NCBI GenBank assembly: GCA_001465025.1
Contig: LNDO01000079.1
Span: 1 to 64,000, forward strand
DNA: 64,000 nt
DNA from: Pseudomonas sp. Ga0074129
GTDB taxonomy: Bacteria > Pseudomonadota > Gammaproteobacteria > Pseudomonadales > Pseudomonadaceae
Direction of reading: 5' to 3'
Every line of letters begins with the position of its first letter. The stretch's first letter is position 1. Shown one piece after another: positions 18,244 through 26,088 of this stretch. Both the position numbers and the translations under genes were made by a program. The notes below the pieces were generated by a model. It was not told the origin of the DNA. It did not search any database and saw only the letters and a list, made by a program, of their open reading frames with translations.

Positions 18244-20391
18244 CTAGTCACTGATTTCTCGCCGAAACGGCGGCAAGGCATTGAGGATCGACTTGCCATA
18301 ACGCTGAGTGACAACCCGGCGATCAAGCAAGGTGATGATGCCGCGATCCGCCTCGGTGCGCAGCAAACGACCGCAGGCCTGAACCAGACGCAAGGAGGCA
18401 TCCGGCACGGCAATCTCCATAAACGGATTGCCGCCGCGTGCTTCGATCCACTCGGCCAAGGCCGCTTCAACAGGGTCATCCGGCACCGCGAAGGGAATTT
18501 TGGCGATCACCACATGCTCGCAATAGGCCCCAGGTAGATCGACCCCTTCGGCAAAACTGGCCAAGCCAAACAACACGCTTTCCTCGCCGGAATCGACCCG
18601 CGCTTTATGCTTGTTTAGGGTTTCCTGTTTGGACAGGTTGCCTTGGATAAACACGCGCTTGCGCCAATCGCGTTCAAGGCCTTCGAACACGTCCTGCATT
18701 TGCTTACGCGAGGAGAACAGCACCAGGGTGCCGCGCGAGCCTTCAACTAAACCCGGTAATTCACGAATGATCGCCGCCGTGTGCTGCACGGCATCACGCG
18801 GATCAGCGTTGAGGTTAGGGACTCGCAGCACACCGGCGTCGGCGTGATGGAAAGGGCTCGGCACTACAGCGGTCACAGCGACTTTCGGCAACCCGGCGCG
18901 CATGCGATAACGATCAAAAGTGCCCAGCGCGGTAAGGGTTGCTGAGGTTACCAGCGCGCCGTAGGCAACATTCCACAGGTTACGCCGCAAGGTTTCTGCG
19001 GCCAGGATCGGGCTGGCATTGACCTCGATATCGAACAATGCGCCACTTTCGGCCAGGGTCAACCAGCGCGCCATGGGCGGGCTGTCTTCAGGGTCTTCGG
19101 CGGTAAACGCCAGCCACAACTCCCAGTTGCCCTTGGCCCGCGCCAGCAAGCTGCCAAACAGCGGATACCACTCTTCGGCCTGGTGACTAGCGATACCGAC
19201 AGCGCCCTCACCATCCATGACCTCTTTGAGCTGCTCAGTCACACCAGTGAACAGATCATTGAGCTTGGAAAAGCCCTTCTTCAACTCCAGCCCCAGCTCG
19301 GTCAAGTGCTCTGGCACCACACCACCGACAAAACGATGGCGCGGCCGCTCTCGGCCCTGCATATCTTCGCCCGGCTTGAAGTCAGCCACCTGCTCGCAAG
19401 CGGCGAACATAAATTGCTGCTGGGTTTTCAGCTCCCGCGCCAACTCCGGCACTTGCTCGATCAACCGGCCTAGATCGCCGGGCAGCGGGTTTTGCGCCAG
19501 CAACTTGGTCAGATTTTTGTCGATCTGGGTCAGCCAGTCGGCAGTTGAACGCAACCGAGTGAAGTGCGCGAAATGACCGATGGCCTTGTCCGGCAGGTGA
19601 TGGCCTTCGTCGAACACATAAAGCGTGTCACGCGGATCCGGCAGCACCGCACCGCCGCCCAACGCCAGATCAGCCAGGACCATGTCATGGTTGGTGACGA
19701 TCACATCGACCTTGCCCATGCCCTCGCGTGCCTTGTAGAACGCGCACTGCTGGAAGTTGGGGCAGTGCCGGTTGGTGCATTGGCTGTGATCAGTGGTCAG
19801 TTGCGACCAGCGGGCGTCTTCCAGCTCTTCGGGCCAGCTGTCGCGATCACCGTCCCATTTATTGCCCGCTAACTTTTCAATCATGGTGTTGAACAGCTTC
19901 TGACTCTGCTCATCCACATCGATTTTAAAACCTTCCTCCTCGAACAATTGCGCCGTGGCACTTTGCGCTTGGCCTTCCTGCAGCAGGATGTCGAGCTTGG
20001 ACAAGCACAGGTAGCGGCCGCGCCCCTTGGCTAGGGCAAAGCTAAAGGTGAGCCCGCTGTTACGCATCAGATCCGGCAGATCCTTGTGCACGATCTGCTC
20101 TTGCAAGGCCACGGTGGCGGTGGCAATCACCAGTCGTTTACCCGCCGCCTTGGCTGTGGGGATCGCCGCCAGGCTGTAGGCCACGGTTTTCCCCGTACCG
20201 GTGCCGGCTTCAACCGCTACTACCGCAGGTTCGCCCAGGCGTCGGCCTTCGTCATCGGTGTTGATGGCACCCAGCACTTTGGCAATTTCGGCAATCATCA
20301 GGCGCTGGCCATAGCGCGGCTTAAGCGATTTGGCTTCGAGAAAACGCGAATAGGCGCCCTGGATCTGGGACTTGAGTTCGGTACTGAGCAT
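18244..20391 (-). CDS. dinG: ATP-dependent DNA helicase DinG
   Basis: DinG is an XPD-like 5'-3' superfamily 2 helicase that resolves R-loops and other structures after DNA damage. This 715-residue protein has Walker A EAGTGTGKT at 61-69, four cysteines at 129, 205, 210 and 216 that would hold the 4Fe-4S cluster, a DEGH box at 261-264, and a C-terminal VQACGRLLRTEADRG motif VI. All key residues are present. A CTG-N10-CAG box lies 20 bases upstream, indicating LexA control. The gene is divergent from a CopD-like gene and shares that control region. Confidence 0.94.
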   Translation of the reverse strand: MLSTELKSQIQGAYSRFLEAKSLKPRYGQRLMIAEIAKVLGAINTDDEGRRLGEPAVVAVEAGTGTGKTVAYSLAAIPTAKAAGKRLVIATATVALQEQIVHKDLPDLMRNSGLTFSFALAKGRGRYLCLSKLDILLQEGQAQSATAQLFEEEGFKIDVDEQSQKLFNTMIEKLAGNKWDGDRDSWPEELEDARWSQLTTDHSQCTNRHCPNFQQCAFYKAREGMGKVDVIVTNHDMVLADLALGGGAVLPDPRDTLYVFDEGHHLPDKAIGHFAHFTRLRSTADWLTQIDKNLTKLLAQNPLPGDLGRLIEQVPELARELKTQQQFMFAACEQVADFKPGEDMQGRERPRHRFVGGVVPEHLTELGLELKKGFSKLNDLFTGVTEQLKEVMDGEGAVGIASHQAEEWYPLFGSLLARAKGNWELWLAFTAEDPEDSPPMARWLTLAESGALFDIEVNASPILAAETLRRNLWNVAYGALVTSATLTALGTFDRYRMRAGLPKVAVTAVVPSPFHHADAGVLRVPNLNADPRDAVQHTAAIIRELPGLVEGSRGTLVLFSSRKQMQDVFEGLERDWRKRVFIQGNLSKQETLNKHKARVDSGEESVLFGLASFAEGVDLPGAYCEHVVIAKIPFAVPDDPVEAALAEWIEARGGNPFMEIAVPDASLRLVQACGRLLRTEADRGIITLLDRRVVTQRYGKSILNALPPFRREISD

Positions 20392-20410
20392 GGCGTGTCG
20401 GCAAGAAAGG

Positions 20411-20426
20411 CTGGATAAATTTTCAG
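20411..20426. promoter_or_regulatory. Putative LexA (SOS) box between dinG and the CopD-like gene
   Basis: CTGGATAAATTTTCAG matches the CTG-N10-CAG pattern of LexA sites with an AT-rich centre. It lies 20 bases upstream of the dinG start and 84 bases upstream of the divergent CopD-like gene. dinG is a classic SOS gene in E. coli, and from memory its Pseudomonas orthologue is also LexA-regulated. Confidence 0.75.
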
Positions 20427-20509
20427 TGTTTGCAGTCGGCGGCTATCATAGCGCGCTAATCGATCCGGCGCTGAACCGCTTGCCGTGCTGCCAACCCTGG
20501 AGTTTTCGC

Positions 20510-20974
20510 ATGACCCTGTATGCGTTTGTTTATAGCCTGCACTTACTGGCAGCCCTGATCTGGGTTGGTGGGATGTTCTTTGCCTGGATGATTCTGCGGC
20601 CTGCTGCTGTCAGTGCGCTGGATGCACCTCATCGGCTCAGGCTATGGGCCGCCGTGTTTCCCAGGTTCTTTCTCTGGGTATGGGCGGCGGTGTTGGTGCT
20701 GCCCGTGACGGGTGTCGGCATGTTGGATCTGCGTTTTAGCGGCTTCGACAGCGCACCGCGCTACGTCAACATCATGATGGGCTTGTACCTGGTGATGCTG
20801 GCGCTTTTTTTGCGCATTCAGGTGCTGCAACTGCCGCAACTGCAACGCGCCGTGACGGCTGAAGATTGGCCAACGGGCGGCGCGGTATTGGGGCGGATTC
20901 GCCGACTGGTGGGGATCAATCTACTGATCGGCCTGCTGGTGGTGGCCATCGCTGGCACAAGGCCTAGCTTTTGA
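20510..20974 (+). CDS. CopD-like inner-membrane protein
   Basis: The product has 154 residues from the ATG at 20510, which follows TGGAG. It has four hydrophobic segments, with His in the first (SLHLLAALIWVGGMFFAW) and in DAPHRL, as in the CopD copper-resistance/YkoK-like membrane domain family. Binding of haem or copper is possible through these histidines. It is divergent from dinG and probably shares the LexA box, so it may be induced by DNA damage even though its role is unclear. Confidence 0.78.
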   Translation: MTLYAFVYSLHLLAALIWVGGMFFAWMILRPAAVSALDAPHRLRLWAAVFPRFFLWVWAAVLVLPVTGVGMLDLRFSGFDSAPRYVNIMMGLYLVMLALFLRIQVLQLPQLQRAVTAEDWPTGGAVLGRIRRLVGINLLIGLLVVAIAGTRPSF

Positions 20975-20982
20975 TTCTTACT

Positions 20983-21020
20983 GAAGCCCCATCACTGCAG
21001 GCTGGCAGCGATGGGGCTTC
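20983..21020. terminator. Bidirectional terminator hairpin
   Basis: GAAGCCCCATC at 20983-20993 pairs perfectly with GATGGGGCTTC at 21010-21020, leaving a 16-base loop. It lies between the CopD-like gene (plus) and the collagen-like gene (minus), which converge, so it probably stops transcription from both sides. Confidence 0.75.
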
Positions 21021-21028
21021 GATATCAA

Positions 21029-21790
21029 CTAGAAGCGAATCACGTTAATCGCACCGGCAGGCCCTGCCTCACCGGCGCGCCCAACCTCACCGGGCTTGCC
21101 GTCGCCAGCACCAGCCGTGCTGTAAAGCCAACAGCCTTTACTCGCTCCACCTTCGCCACCGGCGCCAGCCGCACCCGCAGCACCACCATCACCGCCTTCC
21201 AAGCGCACCTTTAACTGGTCAATAGGAAAGTCATGCGGCACTTCCAGGCGCACCTGCGCCCCGGGCGCTCCCGTTTGACCATCCCCACCATCTAAACCGT
21301 CATGGCCTCGACTGGCCTCGCCCCAAGCACAACCGCCGGCCTGACCATCGGCACCCGCCAATCCCATGTGACCGGGTGCGCCCTTGCCGCCACGGGCATC
21401 GATGAGCAAGTCCGCGACAGAGGCCTTATGTAACCGCAAGTGCAGATGTCGCCCCGGCATTGCCGGTTGATCGCCACTCCCCGAGGCACCTTGGGCATTG
21501 ATCTGCACACCACTGGCCAGCGCAGCGGCAACCGCCTCAAGGCGCAGCGGGCGCTCGTCCGGCGCAATCGCGAGCCGCGCTTCACGCCCCAAGCGAAGCT
21601 CGCCTACGCGCAACTCGGTGACGCCAGCGGGGATAAACAAGGTGCCATGATCTGCGATGTGTAAACGCTCCAGCACCAGAACGCTGGCACTGCTGGGCAG
21701 GCGCATCAGCGAGTTCGTGGGCACCTCAATGACCGTTTGCGCCACCGCCAGCGGAGAGAACAGAGCAACTGCAACCATCCAATTACGCAT
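21029..21790 (-). CDS. Secreted collagen-like Gly-rich protein
   Basis: A 253-residue protein with a signal peptide ending PLAVAQT. The first half is a beta-type domain (HIADHGTLFIPAGVTELRVG) and the second half is dominated by Gly-x-y runs such as GKGAPGHMGLAGADGQAGG and GKPGEVGRAGEAGPAG, interrupted by a short non-repetitive piece. Two cysteines sit in GGCAWG and KGCWLY and could form a disulfide. The start at 21790 overlaps the stop of the upstream DUF1145-like gene by 8 bases, so the two are translationally coupled. Earlier in-frame starts would put 35 residues before the signal. No function is known; a surface or matrix role is a guess. Confidence 0.75.
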   Translation of the reverse strand: MRNWMVAVALFSPLAVAQTVIEVPTNSLMRLPSSASVLVLERLHIADHGTLFIPAGVTELRVGELRLGREARLAIAPDERPLRLEAVAAALASGVQINAQGASGSGDQPAMPGRHLHLRLHKASVADLLIDARGGKGAPGHMGLAGADGQAGGCAWGEASRGHDGLDGGDGQTGAPGAQVRLEVPHDFPIDQLKVRLEGGDGGAAGAAGAGGEGGASKGCWLYSTAGAGDGKPGEVGRAGEAGPAGAINVIRF

Positions 21791-22112
21791 TTTCAGCCTC
21801 CACATGCTGTTCACCCTGGGCAGCTTCGCTGCTCTCTTTTTCATGACTGACTTGAGCGAGCTTTGTGGGCAAAGCAGCCAAGTGAAAGATGCCAAACAGC
21901 ATCACCAACACCCTCGCCAGATGGGGGTTGGCGCAAACCGCCAACCTTTTATCAAACAGCCACAACTCAAGTGCATGCACCAGCAGCACAACAGCACCGA
22001 CTGAGTTAAGCAGCAGTGCAAACGGGCTGGCAAAAGGCTGAAGCAGATTGAACAAAACGATCCCCCAAAAGACAGCGGTCAGTACCTTGCCCGCCAGCAA
22101 AAAAATCTTCAT
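21783..22112 (-). CDS. Small DUF1145-like membrane protein
   Basis: The product has 109 residues and three hydrophobic segments (VLTAVFWGIVLFNLLQPFASP, LLLNSVGAVVLLVHALELWLF and a third near 75-85), ending in a charged acidic tail. This resembles DUF1145 proteins of Pseudomonas. No activity is known. It is the first gene of a two-gene unit with the collagen-like protein, overlapping it by 8 bases, which suggests a shared job such as export, anchoring or regulation. Confidence 0.75.
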   Translation of the reverse strand: MKIFLLAGKVLTAVFWGIVLFNLLQPFASPFALLLNSVGAVVLLVHALELWLFDKRLAVCANPHLARVLVMLFGIFHLAALPTKLAQVSHEKESSEAAQGEQHVEAENA

Positions 22113-22309
22113 GCACGCCCCCGCAGTTTTTTATTTGGCTGCACCTTAACTGCTTTGCTCTAGGGCCGCTAGAAGACCGCAGCACCGGCACAAAGCAATC
22201 GCAACTAATGTGGATAAACAGGCCAACACACGGCTTGATCCAACTGTCCTCAAGAAAAGAACAACGATCGCCACGCGCTTTTGCATGCGCACAAGAAATG
22301 CAGGCAATA

Positions 22310-22340
22310 AAAAACCGGCCCCTGAACGGGGCCGGTTTTT
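22310..22340 (-). terminator. Strong rho-independent terminator after the OmpA-type gene
   Basis: AAAAACCGGCCCC at 22310-22322 and GGGGCCGGTTTTT at 22328-22340 form a perfect 13-base stem with loop TGAAC, flanked by A and T runs. It lies 24 bases past the stop of the minus-strand OmpA-family gene and could work in both directions. Confidence 0.88.
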
Positions 22341-22363
22341 AGAAGAGCAGTCAGATCAGGCGA

Positions 22364-22993
22364 TCAAGGACGCGCTTCTACTTCTGCTTCCACACGACGG
22401 TTAACCGCACGCCCTTCAGCACTGGCGTTGTCAGCCACAGGACGGCTTTCACCGTAGCCCACAGCATTCACGCGATCAGCACCCACGCCATACTGATTAA
22501 CCAGAACATCGCGCACCGCATTGGCGCGGCGCTCTGACAACGTTTGGTTATAGGCATCGCTGCCTACGGCGTCGGTGTGGCCTTCAACCACGGTAGTGGT
22601 TTGCGGGTACTGAGTCAGGAAGTCAGCCAGGTTTTTAATATCGCCATAGCTTTCAGGCTTAACCTGAGCCTTGTCGAAGTCGAACTTAACATCCAACTCC
22701 ACGCGCACAGCTTCAACCGGCTCGGCCACAACCACCACTTCTTCAACCACCTCTTCGACCACCACAACCTGCTCTTCGCTGGCGCCGTGCACCCAGCAAT
22801 ACGCGGCGGCCATGCCTGCACCGGCCACGGCACCGCCGCCTGCCCACGCAGAACTTTCAATCGCCCCGAGTGCCGCACCACCAACCCCGCCGACTGCAGC
22901 GCAGGTTGGCCAGTCGGTTTTTTGCAGGCCGGCGCAACCGGTCAAAAAACTGCTAGCGACAATCAGGGGTAACGCTTTCCTGGTGATGCTCAT
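22364..22993 (-). CDS. OmpA-family lipoprotein with glycine-zipper segment
   Basis: This 209-residue lipoprotein has signal FLTGC (Cys20). A Gly/Ala-rich zipper (GGVGGAALGAIESSAWAGGG) comes next, then a valine/glutamate-rich linker and a C-terminal OmpA domain with VVEGHTDAVGSDAYNQTLS and NRRVEAEV for peptidoglycan binding. It should sit in the outer membrane and bind the cell wall. It is separate from the other OmpA-type lipoprotein at 13854-14537. A strong terminator follows. Confidence 0.88.
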   Translation of the reverse strand: MSITRKALPLIVASSFLTGCAGLQKTDWPTCAAVGGVGGAALGAIESSAWAGGGAVAGAGMAAAYCWVHGASEEQVVVVEEVVEEVVVVAEPVEAVRVELDVKFDFDKAQVKPESYGDIKNLADFLTQYPQTTTVVEGHTDAVGSDAYNQTLSERRANAVRDVLVNQYGVGADRVNAVGYGESRPVADNASAEGRAVNRRVEAEVEARP

Positions 22994-23147
22994 AAGTCCG
23001 TCTCCTATTGGTAAATCGGTTTAAAAACCGATAAGCATTCAGTAAAGACGTGTGTGACAAAATATGCCAGGCGATACGCAAATACAGGCCCGACTAGGCC
23101 TGCTCGAGGTTGCAAGGTAGTCTTTACAGCCACAGCGAGGTCTTCTT

Positions 23148-23645
23148 ATGTCAGCAACCCTTTCATCGCGTACACCACAGCAAGCCCTGGCCGCATTGTT
23201 GGCCCGCTACATCCCGCAGCGTCTTTTGCTCATCGGCAATCGCGAATTGCCCGCTATTGATGCATTTCTGAGCGCTCACCCCGAATGCCAGCTAGCCCAC
23301 GCGCAACCTGGCACGCTGCCCGATGAACTGGCCGCAAAACGGTTTGACCTGGCACTGGTGGTTGACTGCCTGGAGCACATCGATAAGCGCACAGGCCTGC
23401 AATTGTTGGGCGGCATACGCAACCTGAATGCCAGCCGAATTGCCGTGTTGGCCGACTTAACCGCTTGCGATTGGCAAGAAACCGACTTCTTCGCCCTCGC
23501 GTTACAGGCCAGCGAGCGCTTTGAGCGTGATGAACAAGTGCTGCATTTGTTCACCTACGACCTGCTCGACTACAAGCAAGTGCCCGACTGGCTCAACGCC
23601 AAGTTCTGGGCCAACCCGGAGAATTTTGGGAAGTATTGGTGGTAA
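23148..23645 (+). CDS. DUF6231-type conserved hypothetical protein
   Basis: The product has 165 residues. [17 protein letters not shown] and [15 protein letters not shown] suggest a Rossmann-like fold reminiscent of methyltransferases, but the usual glycine-rich SAM motif is missing. I recall this family as conserved in Pseudomonas with no assigned activity (DUF6231). GAGG precedes the ATG. It lies 4 bases before the YchJ-like gene on the same strand, so the two are probably one operon. Confidence 0.72.
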   Translation: MSATLSSRTPQQALAALLARYIPQRLLLIGNRELPAIDAFLSAHPECQLAHAQPGTLPDELAAKRFDLALVVDCLEHIDKRTGLQLLGGIRNLNASRIAVLADLTACDWQETDFFALALQASERFERDEQVLHLFTYDLLDYKQVPDWLNAKFWANPENFGKYWW

Positions 23646-23649
23646 TGCT

Positions 23650-24120
23650 ATGAGCAACAACCTATGCCCCTGTGGCAGCGGTCAAGTGCTTGCGCAGTGC
23701 TGCAGTCAGTTGCATCAAGGCATGCCCGCAGCCTCTGCGGAAGCCTTGATGCGCTCACGTTACAGCGCCTACGCCTTGGGCTTAATCGACTATTTGCGGC
23801 GTACGACCCTGCCCGCGCAGCAGAGCCTCCTTGACCTAGAAGCCATATCGGCCTGGAGTCTCGGTAGCACCTGGCTTGGTTTAACAGTTGAAGACAGTAC
23901 GCCGGTGCCTGGCGACCCGAATCATGCCTACGTAACCTTTACCGCCCGCTGGCGTGAAGGCGAACATGAACACAGTCATCGTGAGCGCTCGGCCTTTGTT
24001 GCGCATGGGGGCAACTGGTATTTCATTGATCCAACTGTTGATCTAAAAGTCGGCCGCAACGACAGCTGCCCCTGCGCCAGCGGCCTGAAATTCAAGAAAT
24101 GTTGCGCCGCCTACATGTAG
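23650..24120 (+). CDS. ychJ: YchJ-family SEC-C metal-binding protein
   Basis: A protein of 156 residues, from the ATG at 23650 (a longer reading from 23521 overlaps the previous gene). It has an N-terminal SEC-C-type motif [13 protein letters not shown] and a C-terminal one, [14 protein letters not shown], which bind zinc, on either side of a cystatin/NTF2-like YchJ domain ([19 protein letters not shown]). UPF0225/YchJ proteins are widespread, of uncertain function. It follows the DUF6231 gene by 4 bases. Confidence 0.87.
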   Translation: MSNNLCPCGSGQVLAQCCSQLHQGMPAASAEALMRSRYSAYALGLIDYLRRTTLPAQQSLLDLEAISAWSLGSTWLGLTVEDSTPVPGDPNHAYVTFTARWREGEHEHSHRERSAFVAHGGNWYFIDPTVDLKVGRNDSCPCASGLKFKKCCAAYM

Positions 24121-24133
24121 GCGGGCGAATAGG

Positions 24134-24688
24134 CTAATCCTGTAGTTTCAAGTGCGAAATATCAGGCAACGGGCCAGCTGCGGGCCTCTTTAGCTCACCC
24201 ATATCGCTGCCGGTTGGTGCCAGGCTGAACTGCGACAAATCAAGCGTTGGGGCTACTGCAACCGGCTTGTCATCCTGCAAATCATCGCCCAACGCAGCTA
24301 TGCCAAAATCCGGCGCATCAACATCGCTAAACGCCGCCATGTATTCATCACGCGGAGCAACCTGCAAACGCTTAGGCACTGATTGCTCAGCTACAGCTGG
24401 CACGGGCGAATCACTAGCTGGTTCAGGGGCCGCAGCCAATTCGATTTCTTCGACTTCAACATCGAGGTTGACCACTTCAGCCACTGCACCGGCGCGCTCA
24501 AGGGTCGAGCGGTATTTCTCTGCACCCGCCTCATCAAGGTTGGTCTTGATGACTATTCGGCGTCCGGAAAACAACAGCGCAATGCGCTGCTCGTCTGCCT
24601 GAAACAACTTGGCCAAATTAGCTTTTACCAGCGCCAGTTCAGCACCCGGAACCAGTTGCGCGCTAAAAGCAATTTCATAACGGGCCAT
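24134..24688 (-). CDS. Conserved hypothetical protein with ferredoxin-like N-terminal domain
   Basis: The product has 184 residues from the ATG at 24688, selected because AGGAG lies 7 bases upstream; a GTG two codons earlier would sit too close to it. The first 85 residues (YEIAFSAQLVPGAELALVKANL ... RRIVIKTNLDEAGAEKYRSTLERAGA) look like a small alpha-beta domain seen in ribosomal-L7/L12-like or 'anti-sigma' style stress proteins. The rest is acidic and Pro/Ala-rich, probably disordered. I do not know its function. It converges with the YchJ-like gene. Confidence 0.68.
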   Translation of the reverse strand: MARYEIAFSAQLVPGAELALVKANLAKLFQADEQRIALLFSGRRIVIKTNLDEAGAEKYRSTLERAGAVAEVVNLDVEVEEIELAAAPEPASDSPVPAVAEQSVPKRLQVAPRDEYMAAFSDVDAPDFGIAALGDDLQDDKPVAVAPTLDLSQFSLAPTGSDMGELKRPAAGPLPDISHLKLQD

Positions 24689-24800
24689 GGTCACACTCCT
24701 GTCCTAATAGTCACTCAGTATGGCGCAGGTTTTTTTACCGTCACAACAGGTTGCAGCCAAGCTCTTGCTTGTTACATTGATGCGTCATTCGGAGTATGTA

Positions 24801-25292
24801 ATGTTTTATCAGGCGCAAACGATAAGAATTCTCAGCCTATTAGTATCTTTCGTCCTTCTATTTGGGCTTGGTGGCTGCTCATCTTCAGGTGATTTTAAAT
24901 CTCCTGAGGTTCGGCTTATAAAAGTTGACGTAGTAAAAGCCAAACTGCTTGAGCAGCATTTCACGTTACGTTTCCGCATTGATAACCCCAACAGCTTCAG
25001 CCTGCCTGTTCGCGGTATCGACTACGTTGTGCATTTAAACAAGGTAAAGCTTGCTGAAGGAGAATCCAGCGTCTCCTTCACCGTGCCAGCTCACGGCCAC
25101 CACAACTTCTCCGTACCTGTTCGCACGAACCTTTGGCGGCACCTGCGGCAAATCGTCAAAGCCCTGGACAAGCCCGACCAGCCTATTTCTTACCAATTGC
25201 AGGGTGCCGTCAAAACCGGCTGGCTGTTCGGACAAAGCGTGCACATGTCGCGCAATGGCGAGATAATTCCAGGCGATTACATCCCGGAGTAA
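24801..25292 (+). CDS. LEA type 2 / WHy-domain lipoprotein
   Basis: This 163-residue protein has a lipoprotein signal ending GLGGC (Cys26), and GGAG precedes the ATG at 24801. The mature part is a LEA14-type beta-sandwich, with TLRFRIDNPNSFSLPVRGID typical of water-stress/hypersensitive (WHy) domains. In bacteria these are small envelope lipoproteins; plant LEA14 relates to desiccation stress, but a bacterial role is not defined. It is followed by the SEC-C mini-protein after 6 bases, so they are likely co-transcribed. Confidence 0.8.
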   Translation: MFYQAQTIRILSLLVSFVLLFGLGGCSSSGDFKSPEVRLIKVDVVKAKLLEQHFTLRFRIDNPNSFSLPVRGIDYVVHLNKVKLAEGESSVSFTVPAHGHHNFSVPVRTNLWRHLRQIVKALDKPDQPISYQLQGAVKTGWLFGQSVHMSRNGEIIPGDYIPE

Positions 25293-25298
25293 AACCGC

Positions 25299-25499
25299 AT
25301 GACCCAGCAAGACCACATTCACGGCCCCGACTGCAACCACGAGCATGATCACGACAGCCATGATCACGGTCACGTACACGGCCCACACTGCAATCACAGC
25401 CATCAGGAGCCCGCACGTAACGCGCTGAAAGATGTTGGCCGCAACGATCCCTGCCCTTGCGGCAGCGCCAAGAAATTCAAAAAATGCCACGGCGCTTGA
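25299..25499 (+). CDS. His-rich SEC-C mini-protein, possible metal-binding protein
   Basis: The product has only 66 residues. The first 36 are extremely rich in His and Asp, with two related motifs HGPDCNH and HGPHCNH. The C-terminus is a SEC-C zinc motif, [18 protein letters not shown], as in SecA. The His tract resembles nickel/zinc-storage tails of metallochaperones. It is in an operon-like run with the LEA lipoprotein (6 bases upstream) and the DUF2489 gene (7 bases downstream). Metal buffering or SecA/SecB-linked recruitment is plausible; the sequence alone cannot choose. Confidence 0.83.
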   Translation: MTQQDHIHGPDCNHEHDHDSHDHGHVHGPHCNHSHQEPARNALKDVGRNDPCPCGSAKKFKKCHGA

Positions 25500-25506
25500 C
25501 CCCGCA

Positions 25507-25971
25507 ATGAGCACACTCAGCCTGCTGTTATTACTTACCGCGACGTTGCTAACTGCAGGGCTAGGCTTATACGCCCTAACGCTCTGGCGACGGGTGTGGC
25601 GCAAGCAAAAAGCCCAGGCTGAGGCAGCGCAGGCACATAAAGAGCGCCTGGGCGGCGATTTGTTCATCCTCAATAGCAGCTTGTTAGAAGGTCAGCTGCC
25701 TCTGATCGAAGGCGCTATCCGGATCAAGGTACTGCTGGATAACTACGACATCGCGCTCAGTCAAAGTAAGCAATGCGAAGTGTTTCACCAGCTCTTTGCT
25801 GCTACCGCTCACGTTCCCACCCATGCCGAATGGAAAGCGCTGGATAAAAGCGCACGCCGCCAGCATGAACTGCGCTTTAGTGAGCTTGAGTTGCAACACA
25901 AAGCGGCTGCCCGCGCCGCTGCGCGCTGGTTGCTGGATGAAGCGCTACCGCCACTGCGCAAAAGCGCCTGA
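25507..25971 (+). CDS. DUF2489-type membrane-anchored protein
   Basis: A 154-residue protein whose ATG at 25507 is 7 bases after the SEC-C mini-gene. One N-terminal transmembrane segment (LLLLLTATLLTAGLGLYALTL) is followed by a charged, mainly helical domain with EVFHQLFAATAHVPTHAEW, as in DUF2489 proteins. The domain should lie in the cytoplasm. No biochemical role is known. It is probably the last gene of a three-gene unit beginning at 24801. Confidence 0.75.
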   Translation: MSTLSLLLLLTATLLTAGLGLYALTLWRRVWRKQKAQAEAAQAHKERLGGDLFILNSSLLEGQLPLIEGAIRIKVLLDNYDIALSQSKQCEVFHQLFAATAHVPTHAEWKALDKSARRQHELRFSELELQHKAAARAAARWLLDEALPPLRKSA

Positions 25972-26088
25972 TCAGTCGACCCGCCTTGCCAGGCAAACAC
26001 CCGCTCGTTAACGTGACACACCGAACGGGTTAACCTGCTTTCGTCGCGTCCTGCCCCACCCATTCCGCCTACCCAAGGAGCACGCTGC

